Under the pieces are notes generated by a model. That model ran no database searches. It was not told the origin of the DNA and saw only the letters and a list, made by a program, of their open reading frames with translations. Below are positions 10,580 through 21,184 of a DNA stretch of 64,000 nt, in pieces (position 1 is the first letter of the stretch; the number at the start of each line of letters is the position of its first letter). The position numbers and the translations under genes were made by a program. Source of the stretch: Notolepis coatsorum. Lineage: Eukaryota > Chordata > Actinopteri > Aulopiformes > Paralepididae. The DNA is taken from positions 75,165,811-75,229,810 of the forward strand of contig OZ020589.1 of the NCBI GenBank assembly GCA_963971535.1. The letters are read 5' to 3'.

Positions 10580-11970
10580 TGTAACTGAGGGGTACAATTC
10601 CCTGACTGTATTGATAAGTATGGTATCATTAAACCACTACCGCTTTATGTACTTTAATTACTGGCCATACAGTACACGATATCTAAGTATGATGAACACT
10701 TTCCCACATATGAAATCAGGTCCACACAAAGGTATAAGTCAAATATTTAATATATAGCAAAGGGTACATATAATAGTTACTTATTACATTTATGATTTGA
10801 ATTGAATGCTCTTGTAAGGCAAATGAGTACTCGTATGCAAATCAACACTGAATGTCCAATCTCTGGTTACACAGGAAGCAAGTATACAACCTGGCTCTTA
10901 GGGAATTATAGCGATGGTCACTTAATGATTATAGCTGGATAATATACTGAAGGGGGTCCCGCCGGTTGTAAGCCAGTAGGGGGGGTAGGAGAGCCGTCGG
11001 CTGTATCCCGTCTGGTCAACGATTTCCAGGGAGAGTTCAGGTACAGAACACAGTGCCCGTAGAACCTTGATCCACAGATGAATACACTTGGGCTCTCTTG
11101 TAGACGATAGCTGTAGCTGTAGCTGTCGGTCCACAACGAAGAAGAAGCGAGGCGACCTCAGTCTGGTCTGAGCGCCGTCTCACCTTGGCTCCTCTCGGGG
11201 TAAATCCAACACTCACCGGTGTTGGCGATTATCCGCTCCACAAATCAAAGCACCAAAGCAAATAGATATTCCATGCCGTATAGGGCTCAGCAGTCGTCGG
11301 GGTAGGTAATCCAATGTGCAGGTCCACTCGTCCTCGCCTAGAACTCCTCGGATGAAAGCACCACGCGTGGTCTGCCCAACCTGGTTAAGACTCTAGATAA
11401 CGCGAGGAAACGATGGGGGTGCTGCTCACTTTAGAACTCTAACCGAACGATGCACCATACATAATAGACTATTATTACTTAATAGAAATACGGTGCCAAA
11501 CTCTGGCAATTCAGCTATTAATTCGCACGAGGTCTCACTGCCATTCTAAGGCCAAACAGGCCGTACTACACCGCACGAGGTATCGTGGGGTGAGGCTTCA
11601 CGTCTTGTTACTTAGTTGGGTAGAAGGGTAAAGGACTAAGAGGAATTCTACATTTCTTGCACCATATTTATATGCACAGTGGACAAGTAGTGCCGCTCTG
11701 CTTTCGGTAGCCGTATTCCTGCGCGGAGCTGAGGCTAGTAAGGGCATGTCTCGTCGGTACCTTTGAACTTGAACGCCAGGGGCTTGTCCCTGGCGCCTGG
11801 TCCTTTTGTCCAATAAGAGAATGAACTATTATGGGCTGTAGTAGAATAAAGGGATATTCCGTGTATATGTACAAGGAATATACAAGGGATATCAAACGAT
11901 ATACAAATACTATTAAATATATATCCATAAGTAAATATATATATTCGGTTTAATCTGATCCTTCACAACA
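10580..11970 (-). repeat. 5' LTR of Bel/Pao copy
   Basis: 1391 bp, paired with 4243-5633. A TATAAATA box on the sense strand lies at 11665-11672, about 300 bp into the LTR as in the array LTRs, so it probably marks the U3 promoter. Confidence 0.96.
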
Positions 11971-11975
11971 CCACC

Positions 11976-12586
11976 CCCCCTTACAGGCGCGGACACCCAA
12001 AAGTACAGGTGGCGGTGCTCACTTCTAAGGCTGGTGTCTTTAACAGTAGGTCACCTACATGATGCAAAATGTAGACCCCAGGGTATCTTCCTGTCCTCAA
12101 TTGTCCCTGTGTGCGAAACAAAAGATTAATAATATACAAGAAAAACAATCACCATAGGCTGGGTGACGAGGAATAAATATACACGGGTTAGGAACAAAAC
12201 AGAAATGTACACAAAGGATAATGAACACCAAAAGTTACTATGATTCCACTAAAGAACTATTCTAATGAACCAGATCTCTGCCACCAGCTCTATACCAAAG
12301 ATACAACACTAAAGATACAGTTTATATAATAAAGATACACAACACTAAAGATACCTCCTAAACTAACTAACAGCACAAAGTGCCAGAGCCTTCACCAGCT
12401 CTATTACCAGAACACACAAAGAGCTCTCCCACACAGACCAAGAATAGTTACCACAACCAAACGAACCATGGAGCTAACTAACACTGCACACAAATGGGGT
12501 ATATGAAGGAGTGTGGAGCTTGATTGCTTGACGAGCCTCAGCTGCTGCTGCTGCTGTTGTTGTTGTTGCTGGAACTGAGACACCTG
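11976..12586. other. Unassigned, with CTG/TTG repeat
   Basis: No gene was recognised. A short CTG/TTG run lies at about 12541-12570, and its Gln-rich minus-strand frame is a repeat artefact. Confidence 0.4.
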
Positions 12587-12802
12587 GGCCCCGTTCCCCG
12601 TACCTGGTTCAACTAAGTCGATCAAGATGTCATTATCCAGATTCAGTTAACCCGATGTTTGAAGCCGGGATTTTCCTGTTCCTCGAAGGTGGATTCAGTC
12701 TCGTTAACTCAAGCCAGACTTGAAACCCAGGATAAGTGCGCGTGCCCGCCTCAGCCGAGAAAGCAGCAAGTGTCGAGAGCAGAGATCCTGATTCTCTAGC
12801 GG

Positions 12803-12860
12803 CATTGATTGATTAATTGATTTAAAACTTTAGTAACATATTGCAGTATGGCTCAATCGC
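12803..12860 (-). mobile_element. LINE 3' tail inside the Harbinger-like element
   Basis: GATTGATTAATTGATTTAAAA is followed by a diverged reverse complement of the L2/CR1-type tail (ACATATTGCAGTATGG). It is a short, older copy than those at 30075 and 51665. Confidence 0.6.
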
Positions 12861-13069
12861 CTCGCCGACAAGTTAAATGCGTTATCTATAGGCTAATTTT
12901 AAGTCCCTCATTACCTCAATCAATCAGATTATATTTCTTTAAACTTGCCTGCTGGATTGAATAATCAAATGAGATCTTGCTAGCGAAAATAATTAGTAAA
13001 ACTGTTATACAGAATAACGATACGGCTCCCTTACCCATTGATTGATGTATGGTCGATCTTTTACTTATC

Positions 13070-13140
13070 TTCTCTGTGGTGTAACGGGTTCTTCTTTTGA
13101 CTTTCACGCAGACGACCGGGGTTCGAAACCCAGTCGTCTC
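13070..13140 (+). repeat. tRNA-like sequence, possible SINE head
   Basis: GGGGTTCGAAACCC at about 13118-13131 is a good B-box/T-arm, with a weaker A-box-like GTGTAACGGG upstream. The length and arms do not make a complete tRNA, so it is more likely a SINE or pseudogene remnant. Confidence 0.45.
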
Positions 13141-13298
13141 CTTCTTTTTGCAATATAGGAATAATTCAATTTGGTGCACGTTGAGAGCTATATAAAGAAT
13201 GACATCCTCAATGCATGTAGATTTATAATATTTTAACTTAAAACCAGGCTACCTTTGCGTATAATAATTAATATTATATTCAAAAAAATTATATTGGA

Positions 13299-13367
13299 AA
13301 CACGGGGTTTCAAACACCGGTCGCTGGGTTGCCAGGATTGAGCACTACCGCTGAGCCACTGTGCCAG
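13299..13367 (-). repeat. tRNA-like sequence, possible SINE head
   Basis: On the minus strand an A box TGGCTCAGCGG is followed by a degenerate B box (GTGTTTGAAACCC). This spacing is typical of tRNA-derived SINE heads. A functional tRNA is unlikely because the stems do not close. Confidence 0.5.
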
Positions 13368-13854
13368 ATGGGATAAATTCATTGTTTATACATTAATGAA
13401 CGAGAGACCCGTGTTTAGAATATTCTTTATTTTGTTGTTGTTGCACCGAGCGAGCGCCACGGTATATAACGTGCATTATTTAGGACAAAGTGAATTTAGT
13501 ATCAGCATTTTGGGTCTATTTTACATTTCAAAAGACCCCTCTGGAAGAATGGAGCACAAAAACGTAATTCAGAATGGTATAACGCAGATCCTAGACTGTG
13601 GGAATAATTTCAGGAAACGCGCTGTCACTCCTTTGCGGGGGCGTGGCGATGGTTGATCCGGCTAACTTGAACTTAAACCCTGCTTTCGACCAGGCTCAAA
13701 CTTTTGGATCTGTTGTCATGGTGATTTGGAAAATCCAGGTACGGGGAGCCGGAAAGTCCGGCTTAAGTCAGACTTAACCGAAAGTTATCCGGCTAACTCA
13801 GTTATCCAGGTACGGGGAACGGGGCCCTGAGAATGGGGATATGTAGACACAAGA

Positions 13855-14382
13855 GTTCAAATTTTAAGTTCAAGTTTCTTTAATAGTTGTCATACAGAAG
13901 TACAGAATACTTTTATACAAAATGCTTCTTACTGTTACGCTCCAGAGACTGTGCTAGACAAGATAAATATGAAATAAAATAGTATAGCATGTCAAATAAA
14001 AGTAAATAGAGGTCACAGTGTTCAGTATAGATATATGTACAATGTTCGATGCAGAATAGAAGTAACTGAGTTACCATACAATATACAATATACTACTATG
14101 CAATGTACTAATATACAATACTATATAGTGCAGAGCAGAAATGGGATGAGGTACAATTTAGGTACAATTTACAGTAAGGTGTACGAGTTGTAGTGCAAAT
14201 CCTTTACCAATAAATATAAAGTGTAAAGTGTGTTTAGGTGATCTAAAGTGTGGAGAGTGGGTGCTGCAGTGTGTTGTTTGTTTAAGTGAGTGTGTGCGTG
14301 TGGGTGTGTGTGCTGTGTGCATTTGATGGTTGTAGCATAGTGTTTATTGTTCGTTGAGCAGCCTGATGGCCTGGGGATAGAG
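13855..14382 (-). mobile_element. 5'-truncated LINE 3' end (Jockey group)
   Basis: This is the reverse complement of the 3' UTR of the LINE at 21185-25466. It begins at the TTCAAGTTC-type tail and extends just past the reverse-transcriptase stop codon (TTGTTCGTTGAGCAGCCTGATGG), where homology stops. It is non-coding. Confidence 0.85.
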
Positions 14383-14814
14383 GGAGACAAAAGAAAACAA
14401 ACAACACATGCCTATACAACAGCTTATTATACATTACCCCCTCTACACCGTAACACCGTAACACCGGCGATGTCTGTTGCGGCGTCCGCTGCTGGGCTGG
14501 GGAGGTGGAGCGACACGCGGGCTAAACTGTGGTGCTAGGCCTAACTGAAGCTAAACTGTGGGTCGGGACAACCCCCTGTCCTGTCGCTTATACTTTAACT
14601 AGAACGCAACGTGTGCAATATCTACAGCACTCTTTGGCAGTAGCACGTCTGCTTCTTTGTTCACAATGTCTCTTTAGCATTAACTGGAAGCTAAGCTATT
14701 GCATATGACATTACTAACCCGCCCCGTGACGGGGGTCATATCCCGCGTGTCTTTAGTGTCTAGAGCTCCGGCTCTACGCGTCCGCTTGCTTCTGTGTCAA
14801 AACGATGAAGAGGC
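14383..14814. other. Unassigned sequence
   Basis: No recognisable gene or repeat. The last eight bases before 14823 (AGTCCCGC) are the left target duplication of the next element. Confidence 0.4.
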
Positions 14815-14822
14815 AGTCCCGC

Positions 14823-15274
14823 CATAGATATATATAGAACACTAGATAGCTTGCCCGCGCTGCCGGCCAATGGAGAGCGACGTCACTGAACCGCCGCCAT
14901 CTTGCTCCAATTAGCCTTGAGTGAGAGTGAGTGAGCTGCACAGACAAAAATACTCATAACTCGCTGAAATATTGACGGATTTACAAACGGTTTGGTTTAT
15001 TACAAGCATTATTAACGTGGCTATGATTCAAGCGGTTTGTAAAAAAAAAAAACATCTTAATTTTTTTTATAAGTATGCAGTATCATAACTACATCTTTGA
15101 TGTTTATAGCAAACCAACCCGTTTGTAAATCCGTCAATATTTCAGCAAGTTATGAGTATTTTTGTCTGTGCAGCTCACTCACTCTCACTCAAGGCTAACT
15201 GGAGCAAGATGGCGGCGGTTCAGTGACGCTGGTGACTCCGCCTTAAGCTATCTAGTGTTCTATAGATATCTATG
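14823..15274. mobile_element. Foldback DNA element with 8-bp target duplication (hAT-like)
   Basis: A 452-bp palindromic element. The ends CATAGATATATATAG and CTATAGATATCTATG are inverted repeats (28 of 29 bases over the first part). The inverted arms continue almost to the centre, through CCGCCGCCATCTTG and TGACGGATTTACAAACGG. AGTCCCGC occurs directly on both sides (14815-14822 and 15275-15282). Eight-base duplications are typical of hAT transposases, so this is probably a hAT-mobilised non-autonomous element. It has no coding capacity. Confidence 0.85.
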
Positions 15275-15282
15275 AGTCCCGC

Positions 15283-15619
15283 TGTAAGAGTCCTGCCTTC
15301 AGCCAGCCCTTCTTCACCTGTTGTCTCTCCTGCCCAACGTCACACCAGCTCCCCCTGGCGGCAGTCCAGTGCATGCTCCACTATTAAATGTCAATGTTAG
15401 GATATGGAGGATCAAGAGGGGTTAGTGGGCACAGTAGAGTAAAAGGAATTAGGTTAGACACATTGAATTATTGTTAGACATATTCAGGTGTCTACATATG
15501 CATCTGGATCAGAAAAAAAGTAAGTAGTAGTGGTTGTAAAACTAAAGCCTGGACGCTAACGTTAGCTAACGTTAGCCGGCCGAATTGTATCCAGAACAAT
15601 ACCTGGACGCTAACGTCCC
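15283..15619. other. Unassigned sequence
   Basis: No coding signal was recognised. GGACGCTAACGT occurs twice (about 15551 and 15604), just ahead of the minisatellite. Confidence 0.4.
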
Positions 15620-16165
15620 TGACATCAAGCTAACTGTACACAGTGTTTAATGAGAGATGGTAGATTCAATACACCAAGCTAACTTTACACAGTGTGTAAT
15701 GATAGATGGTAGATTCAATACACCAATCTAACTGTACACAGTGTTTAATGAGAGATGGTAGATTCAATACACCAATCTAACTGTACACAGTGTTTAATGA
15801 AAGATGGTAGATCCAATACACCAAGCTAACTGTAACACAGTGTTTAATGAGAGATGGTAGATTCAATACACCAAGCTAACTTACTGTACACAGTTGAGTG
15901 TTTAATGAGAGATAGTGGATTCAATACACCAAGCTAACTTTACACAGTGTTTAATGCGAGATGGTAGATTGAAACACCAAGCTAACTGTAACAGTGTTTA
16001 ATGAGAGATGGTAGATTCAATACACCAAGCTAACTTACTGTAGCCTACACAGTTGAGTGTTTAATGAGAGATAGTGGATCCAATACACCAAGCTAACTGT
16101 AACACAGTGTTTAATGAGAGATGGTAGATTCAATACACCAAGCTAACATACTGTACACAGTTGAG
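15620..16165. repeat. Minisatellite, about 48-bp unit, ~11 copies
   Basis: The unit CACCAAGCTAACTGTACACAG followed by TGTTTAATGAGAGATGG and TAGATTCAATA repeats about eleven times. Longer variants contain ACTTACTGTACACAGTTGAG. The variants recur in an ordered way, suggesting higher-order duplication. Confidence 0.93.
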
Positions 16166-16984
16166 TGGATAATGAACTAATCATGAACAAACCATTTATA
16201 TACATTCATAAATGATTATTAAATCATTTATAACTATATTTGTATAATATTTACAGATTAGTTCTACATTATTTATAACTCATTATCAACATTGTTTGTA
16301 CTTGATTTGTTCATCATTAAATAATGTTGTTTAATGTGTAGTAACACATTTGTAGATGCTTTGAAAAATGGATATGAAAAAACAACTATACTGTACAGTA
16401 TCTCCATTTATTTTTCATGTTCAACAAATCATTTGCAGATGCTATAGTGTGCCCTAATCTAAAGTGAAGCCTATTCATCATTAACAAATGTCTAATACAG
16501 TTAATTATTTGTTTACTTTCTCATCACATGTTACAAATGTTGTAGACAGCTTTCGGATACACCCTTCTTTGTGACATCAAACAGTGACAGAATTAGGAAT
16601 AAAGATAAATGCAATTTTATTAACATATAAAATACATGTGCATGACATATAGTGTAACGTGGGGGGGCACTAGGACCCAGGAGTACCCTAGCCAGGTATT
16701 GAAGAGTATCTAGAGAGGAAGTCTCACGCGAGTGAGACTTGGCGTCACGTGTGTTGCCGTCTGTTTGAATGGAAGCACGATACATGCAGAACCAAGTTAT
16801 CCGTGCTGCTCCTGCCCCACGCTTTTAATAAGGTATGAGCAGGTTAAACACCTTTTTTGTTGGTAAATCTATTCCATCATTTCCGACCTACAAACAACTC
16901 TTATATGTTGTGTAGACGTACTTGATGTGGAACAAATGTAACGTTACATTAGGAACAAATGTAACGTTAGCGCCCACCACATCA
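16166..16984. other. Unassigned AT-rich sequence
   Basis: AT-rich with many TTATAA/CATTTATAA motifs at 16180-16520, then mixed sequence. No gene was recognised. It may be a decayed DNA transposon but I could not find ends. Confidence 0.35.
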
Positions 16985-17351
16985 AAAGGCAACCGGTTCA
17001 TGCTTCCGCGTTCGCGTTTTGCGCTCTGATTGGCCACTGCTGTTTCTGGTCGCACCAATCATGTGACGGCAAGTTCTTTCGCCGGTTAAGCTTATAGCAC
17101 TCTTTCGAAGTTGGTTAAGGTTAGAGTTTGTCTTAGAGCATGGCGATAGAACGCCAGCCCTGATTCCAAACTCTAACCTTAACCAACTTCGAAAGAGTCG
17201 CCTAAGCTTAACCAGTGATAAACTAGGCGTTAGGTAGTTTGCTGCTGGTCGAGGCGGAAATGGGCGCGTCACGCAATTGGGCGCACATGTCACATGACCA
17301 GAAACGTCAGTGGCCAATCAGATTCGCAAAACGCATGAACCGGTTGCCTTT
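16985..17351. mobile_element. Complete foldback element, 367 bp
   Basis: The ends AAAGGCAACCGGTTCATGC and its exact reverse complement define both termini. The inverted arms contain the same GATTGGCCACT, AAGTTGGTTAAGG and TTAAGCTTA blocks as the copies at 1-350 and 20157-20646. This is the best-preserved member and defines the family's TIRs. I could not identify a target duplication. Confidence 0.8.
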
Positions 17352-17391
17352 CGAATAGACGCGGCCAGGCCAGTCATGTACACTGTACAAC

Positions 17392-17500
17392 TGTACAAGC
17401 AAAACTGTACATTGGAATATTGACAAAACCATACTTGGTCATTTACTGTTGGAGGGGGTTGGGTTAGGACATTTACAGGCCAGTTGGCTTCATGATAGTG
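17392..17500 (-). mobile_element. LINE 3' UTR fragment
   Basis: ACTGTACATTGGAATATTGAC, CATACTTGGTC and GGGTTAGGACATTT match the 3' region of the L2/CR1-type LINE at 51665-52360 in the same orientation. It is a small non-coding remnant. Confidence 0.6.
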
Positions 17501-18153
17501 TTCCTTCAGAGACTAGATTCTAGGCCCACTGATCAGACAGGTTGTGAAAAGCTGTGACAAGGACCTATTTAACCTATATATCTATTAGCTGCTACAATAA
17601 TACACTGATATCAAGCCTACTGGTTGCTGTTCAATAATAATAATAATAATAATAATAATAGTGTAATAGTGCAATGCAAAAGATGTTGTGGTAAAATCCC
17701 AAAATAGATCATCAAAGATCTAATCAAACTGTGGTGTAAAAGTCTTAAAGAAACAGTCAAAGTGGAACAGCAATCAAACTAAGGTATTATATTTAGGGAT
17801 AACAGCTGCCTGAGTGAGTCAACACAAGAATCCTCCCAACAGATTGTGTCCCGGGCCACTTAAAATAGCCGGCTGTAAAAGCTAAAATCTGAGTAGTAAC
17901 TTATGTGTGTTTACTGAGGTAGAATGTTTATAACAATAGAACCATCTGGTTCCTAGGGTGGGACAGGAAGTCCTAGCAAACACAATGAGGTGATGAGGTT
18001 AAAAGGGTCAAAGCGCCCATGAAGTGTTATCAGCTGCTTTACGGCCTGGGGGACACAAGGACATGCACCTAAACTGTTTGAACAAGTCAATCTTCTTCCC
18101 CTTTCGGGAGTGATTGCATCAATGTGAGACTATTAGGCTGGAGTCTCCTGTGA
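17501..18153. other. Unassigned sequence with (TAA)n
   Basis: A (TAA)n run lies at about 17634-17660. No supported gene is present in the rest. Confidence 0.45.
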
Positions 18154-18173
18154 CACACACACACACATACATA

Positions 18174-18210
<37 letters not shown>

Positions 18211-18312
18211 TCACACACACACACACACACTCACACACACACATTTTCACACACACACACACACACACTCACACACACACATTTACACATACACATACAC
18301 ACACACACACAC
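18154..18312. repeat. (CA)n microsatellite
   Basis: CA dinucleotides, interrupted by TAGT, CTCA, TTTTC and TTTA. The Thr/His-only frame across it is an artefact. Confidence 0.96.
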
Positions 18313-19734
18313 AGAGAAGATCACTATTGAAATCCTTAATTTGAGCTCCAAACAAGCTAACTATTTCCTGGTATATTGTACTTGTAATCTTGAATTCTGA
18401 AGTCATTGAAGTAAGTTAAAATATAATTAGGTTTGGTCATACTTAAATTAGGTAATTAGTTAATGTGTCTGTTCTGTTTTCATTTATGTTCAATATGATT
18501 AATTGATTGTTCTATCCTCTTGATCTATGGTATTGATTTGTATTCTATTCTATCCAGTTCTGATTTGATCTGTTATTCAGTTATATTCTATTCAGTTTAT
18601 AAAATATTGATGTAAGCTAACAGAATGATTAGATTTGTTAGATATTTTCTGAAAGTCAGCAGACTTAGTGATAAAGAAATATATCTGTGTTTATGTAATC
18701 AATATATCTTGAGGTTCATCAAAGTATTCAAGTAATGTGTTTAAGTAAAAATACAGGGAAAATATTCTCTGGGTTAATGTGAAGGGGGTTTGGCCTATAA
18801 GCCAAACCCCTATTTTCAAATGCAAGCTAAGCCGGCCTGGCATTGGAGGAAAGAATGTGATGAGGTCATCACTCCGAGGCACTGGGCCTTGGGGATATAA
18901 TGGGGTGTGATGGGGGGAAGAAGGACTCTGAACAACCCAACCGACACGACAAGACCTCTCTACCATCTCATCCACAAGGCAGCAGGCGGCAAGGACAAAG
19001 GAACTTCTTGGAGGGAAAACCAACTCTTTGTTATCAGCAGGAAACAAAGACTTTCAACAACTAATCAACTATCATTCTCTTTAGTCTAGTTGTATCACTT
19101 ACGGCACAGTGTTTTTGATCACAACTATAGCATTCTTATTGTAATTTGTATACACTCTTAAACTTTGATTAAACAATTGTTATACTACCTTTCCTCCTAA
19201 TTCCTTCTGCCTGCACCGCTGAAAGAAGAGAAGTGATTCCCAGAGCTTTAAAGGTATTGAATCACAACGCAGAGTACCAGCAACCCGGTTCTGAGCAGAG
19301 CAGAACCGAAATAGCTTGGGAAATCCACTTCAATGTTTAACTCAAAGGTGGAACATACTGTTTGGCTGGTGCACCTCCGAGTCCTGTAGAAGTCGATGGT
19401 CGTGCTGTGCTGTATATTCCATATGCGGTAGACAGTATTTTGTTTCCTCCGCAAAGTGAATGTTTTTTTCACCCGGCTTAGCTGACACAAACGTTAAGTA
19501 GACTAGTGAACTTCCAGTGCAAGAAAGCGTTACCAGCGCGAGCGTCTCCCTGCTAGCTCGCAGTTTAGGTCAGCCTGATAATAACAATAACAGCCGCGCC
19601 CATCAGCATGGATCAACACGCGAGGTTGCGTGCTGTGACGTCACTCCCCAATACAAGGAAAAGCTCTCCAAATGTATATTTGACTGTCGAAAACGAAAGA
19701 AAGTACTGCATTCCGCCTGCATTATGATGAGATA
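18313..19734. other. Unassigned sequence
   Basis: No coding exon, LTR pair or TIR was recognised. The segment at about 18850-19240 (GATATAATGGGG, later ATTAAACAATTG) has the general look of a solo LTR, but I could not find matching ends or a target duplication. Confidence 0.35.
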
Positions 19735-19884
19735 GTAACGAAATAGTAACGCACAGCCACTTGGACAAGTAACTGCAATCAGATTACTGGCTTGTAAAGA
19801 TCAACGCGTTAGATTACTATTTTCGGGGAAAAGTAATCAGATTACAATAACGCGTTACTTAGTAACGCGTTAGTGGCATCACTG
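19735..19884 (-). mobile_element. hAT transposon terminal remnant
   Basis: On the minus strand it begins CAGTGATGCCACTAACGCG, and runs into TAACGCGTTA and TAATCTGATTAC repeats. These subterminal repeats are typical of widespread fish hAT elements. Only one end is recognised and no transposase is present. Confidence 0.6.
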
Positions 19885-20156
19885 GTGACAACCAGGTGAC
19901 AACTTTTCTGAGCCAATAGGCGCTTTGTGCAACGATAGCAAGTCGTTCCCCATCATGGATTTGCGTGGAGCAGTCGGGTGAGAGGTGTGGAGCCTCGCTC
20001 TGAAGGCTGTGCGTGGCTCGCTCCCACGAGAGTTCCGCGCCTCGCCTCGTCAGATTTCCAGAGCAAGTCGGACAACATTCTAACCGGCATGCAACGCGCT
20101 TGGCGAGGCCGTAGTAAAACCTGCGCAGATCTGCGTCCGCCTTGCCAATCTCGAAC

Positions 20157-20646
20157 ACGCCTTAGAGAGATGAGGCTGCAGGCTGTTAGCAGAACTAGCG
20201 TAACGCGCTGTTTGGGCGTAGAGTCAGTGGCCAATCAGATCGCGCAAACCGAACGCGGAAGTGCAACTCCGTTAGGGAAAATATGCGTAATTTCTTTCTG
20301 TAGGCGCATTTCTCTGAGACGCTCTCTGATTGGCCACTCACTGACGCTCTCTGATTGGCCACTGACATGTTTGCCCAATCGCGTGACGAGCTGTGTCTTT
20401 GCCCATTTACGTGTCGAACAGCCTGCAAACTACCTGGCGTTCTATCGCCATGCTCTAAGACAAACTCTAACCATAACCAACTTCGAAAGAGTGCCTAAGC
20501 TTAACCGTCGAAAGAACTTGCCGTCACGCTCTAAGACAAACTCTAACCTTAACCAACTTATAAAGAGTGCCTAACCTTAACCAGTGTAGAAACAGGCGTC
20601 GACCAATCAGAGAGCGTCTCCGAGAAATGCGGCTACGGAAAAAAAT
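20157..20646. repeat. Foldback family, long composite copy
   Basis: It starts with the GAGATGAGGCTGCAGGCTG block shared with 567-672. It continues through GTGGCCAATCAGAT, a duplicated GACGCTCTCTGATTGGCCACT, and ends with the block that is inverted at 1160-1432. The open frame through it is incidental. Confidence 0.7.
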
Positions 20647-20668
20647 AACACGGAAAATATACATGCGA

Positions 20669-21143
20669 CCGGGCTTGAACTATGGCCTCTGCCAGTGGAT
20701 CTTGGACTTCCTGAAAGGACAACCCCAAGTGGTGAGAGCAGGTAACTGCACATCATCATCCATCACTCTCTACTTCCTTAGGCGCCTATGGAAGTTAAAA
20801 GTTAAGTGAGTCAGAAGATCCTTAAGAACTTCTACTCATTCACAATAGAGAGCATCCTGACTGGTAACATCACCTCCTGGTTTGGGAATAGCACCGCACA
20901 CGACCGCAACAGACTGCAGAGAGTGGCTCGATCAGCCGAACGCACAATTGGAGGTGGGCTTCCCACTCTCCAGGACATTTACACCAGGCGTTGCAGGGCC
21001 AAGGCTAAGAGAATAGTCAAAGACTCTAGCCACAACTGCCTCTTTGCACGGCTGTGGTCAGGCAAGCGCTACTGGAGTCTCATGGCCAGTACAGAGAGAC
21101 TCAAAAGGAGCTTCTATCCCCAGGCCATCAGGATGATCAATGA
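20669..21143 (+). pseudogene. Internally deleted LINE reverse-transcriptase fragment
   Basis: It starts at GGGCTTGAACTATG, homologous to 24118, and encodes the RT segment ending in CTSSSITL. It then jumps to YFLRRLW, losing about 400 bp that include the catalytic FADD box. A frame break separates the last piece, which matches the C-terminus of the LINE ([27 protein letters not shown]). It is dead. Confidence 0.85.
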
Positions 21144-21184
21144 GTCTATATGCAATGCAAAGTCTATATGAAAGTCTATATGAA

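Larger units (their letters stand above)
4243..11970 (-). mobile_element. Bel/Pao LTR retrotransposon, gag-deleted copy
   Basis: Two 1391-bp LTRs (4243-5633 and 10580-11970), in TG...CA form, flank an internal region of 4946 bp. CCACC occurs on both sides (4238-4242 and 11971-11975), a 5-bp target duplication as expected for Bel/Pao. The order on the minus strand is 5' LTR, tRNA-Tyr primer site, gag remnant, protease, reverse transcriptase, RNase H, integrase, polypurine tract, 3' LTR. I noticed only two LTR differences by eye (near 5238/11575 and 5324/11661), so insertion is recent. Compared with the copies at 31103-47848, about 1.4 kb of gag is missing. It probably cannot make its own capsid and would need Gag supplied in trans. 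Confidence 0.95.
12587..13826. mobile_element. Harbinger-like non-autonomous DNA element
   Basis: Terminal inverted repeats of about 21 bp (GGCCCCGTTCCCC... and its complement) lie at the two ends. The triplet CTG flanks both sides (12584-12586 and 13827-13829). The left flank reads GAGACACCTG, close to the ACACCWGG core that Harbinger transposases are known to prefer in fish. No transposase frame is present in the 1240 bp. Inside are a LINE tail (about 12803-12860) and two tRNA-like segments, so it has itself been a target. Assignment to PIF/Harbinger rests on the TIR and the 3-bp duplication only. Confidence 0.7.

Noticed and set aside
13070-13367. Functional tRNA genes
   Set aside because: Only the internal promoter boxes are convincing; the acceptor stems do not close.
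18691-19089. Protein-coding gene on either strand
   Set aside because: The open frames are short, show no domain, have no splice context, and overlap each other on opposite strands.
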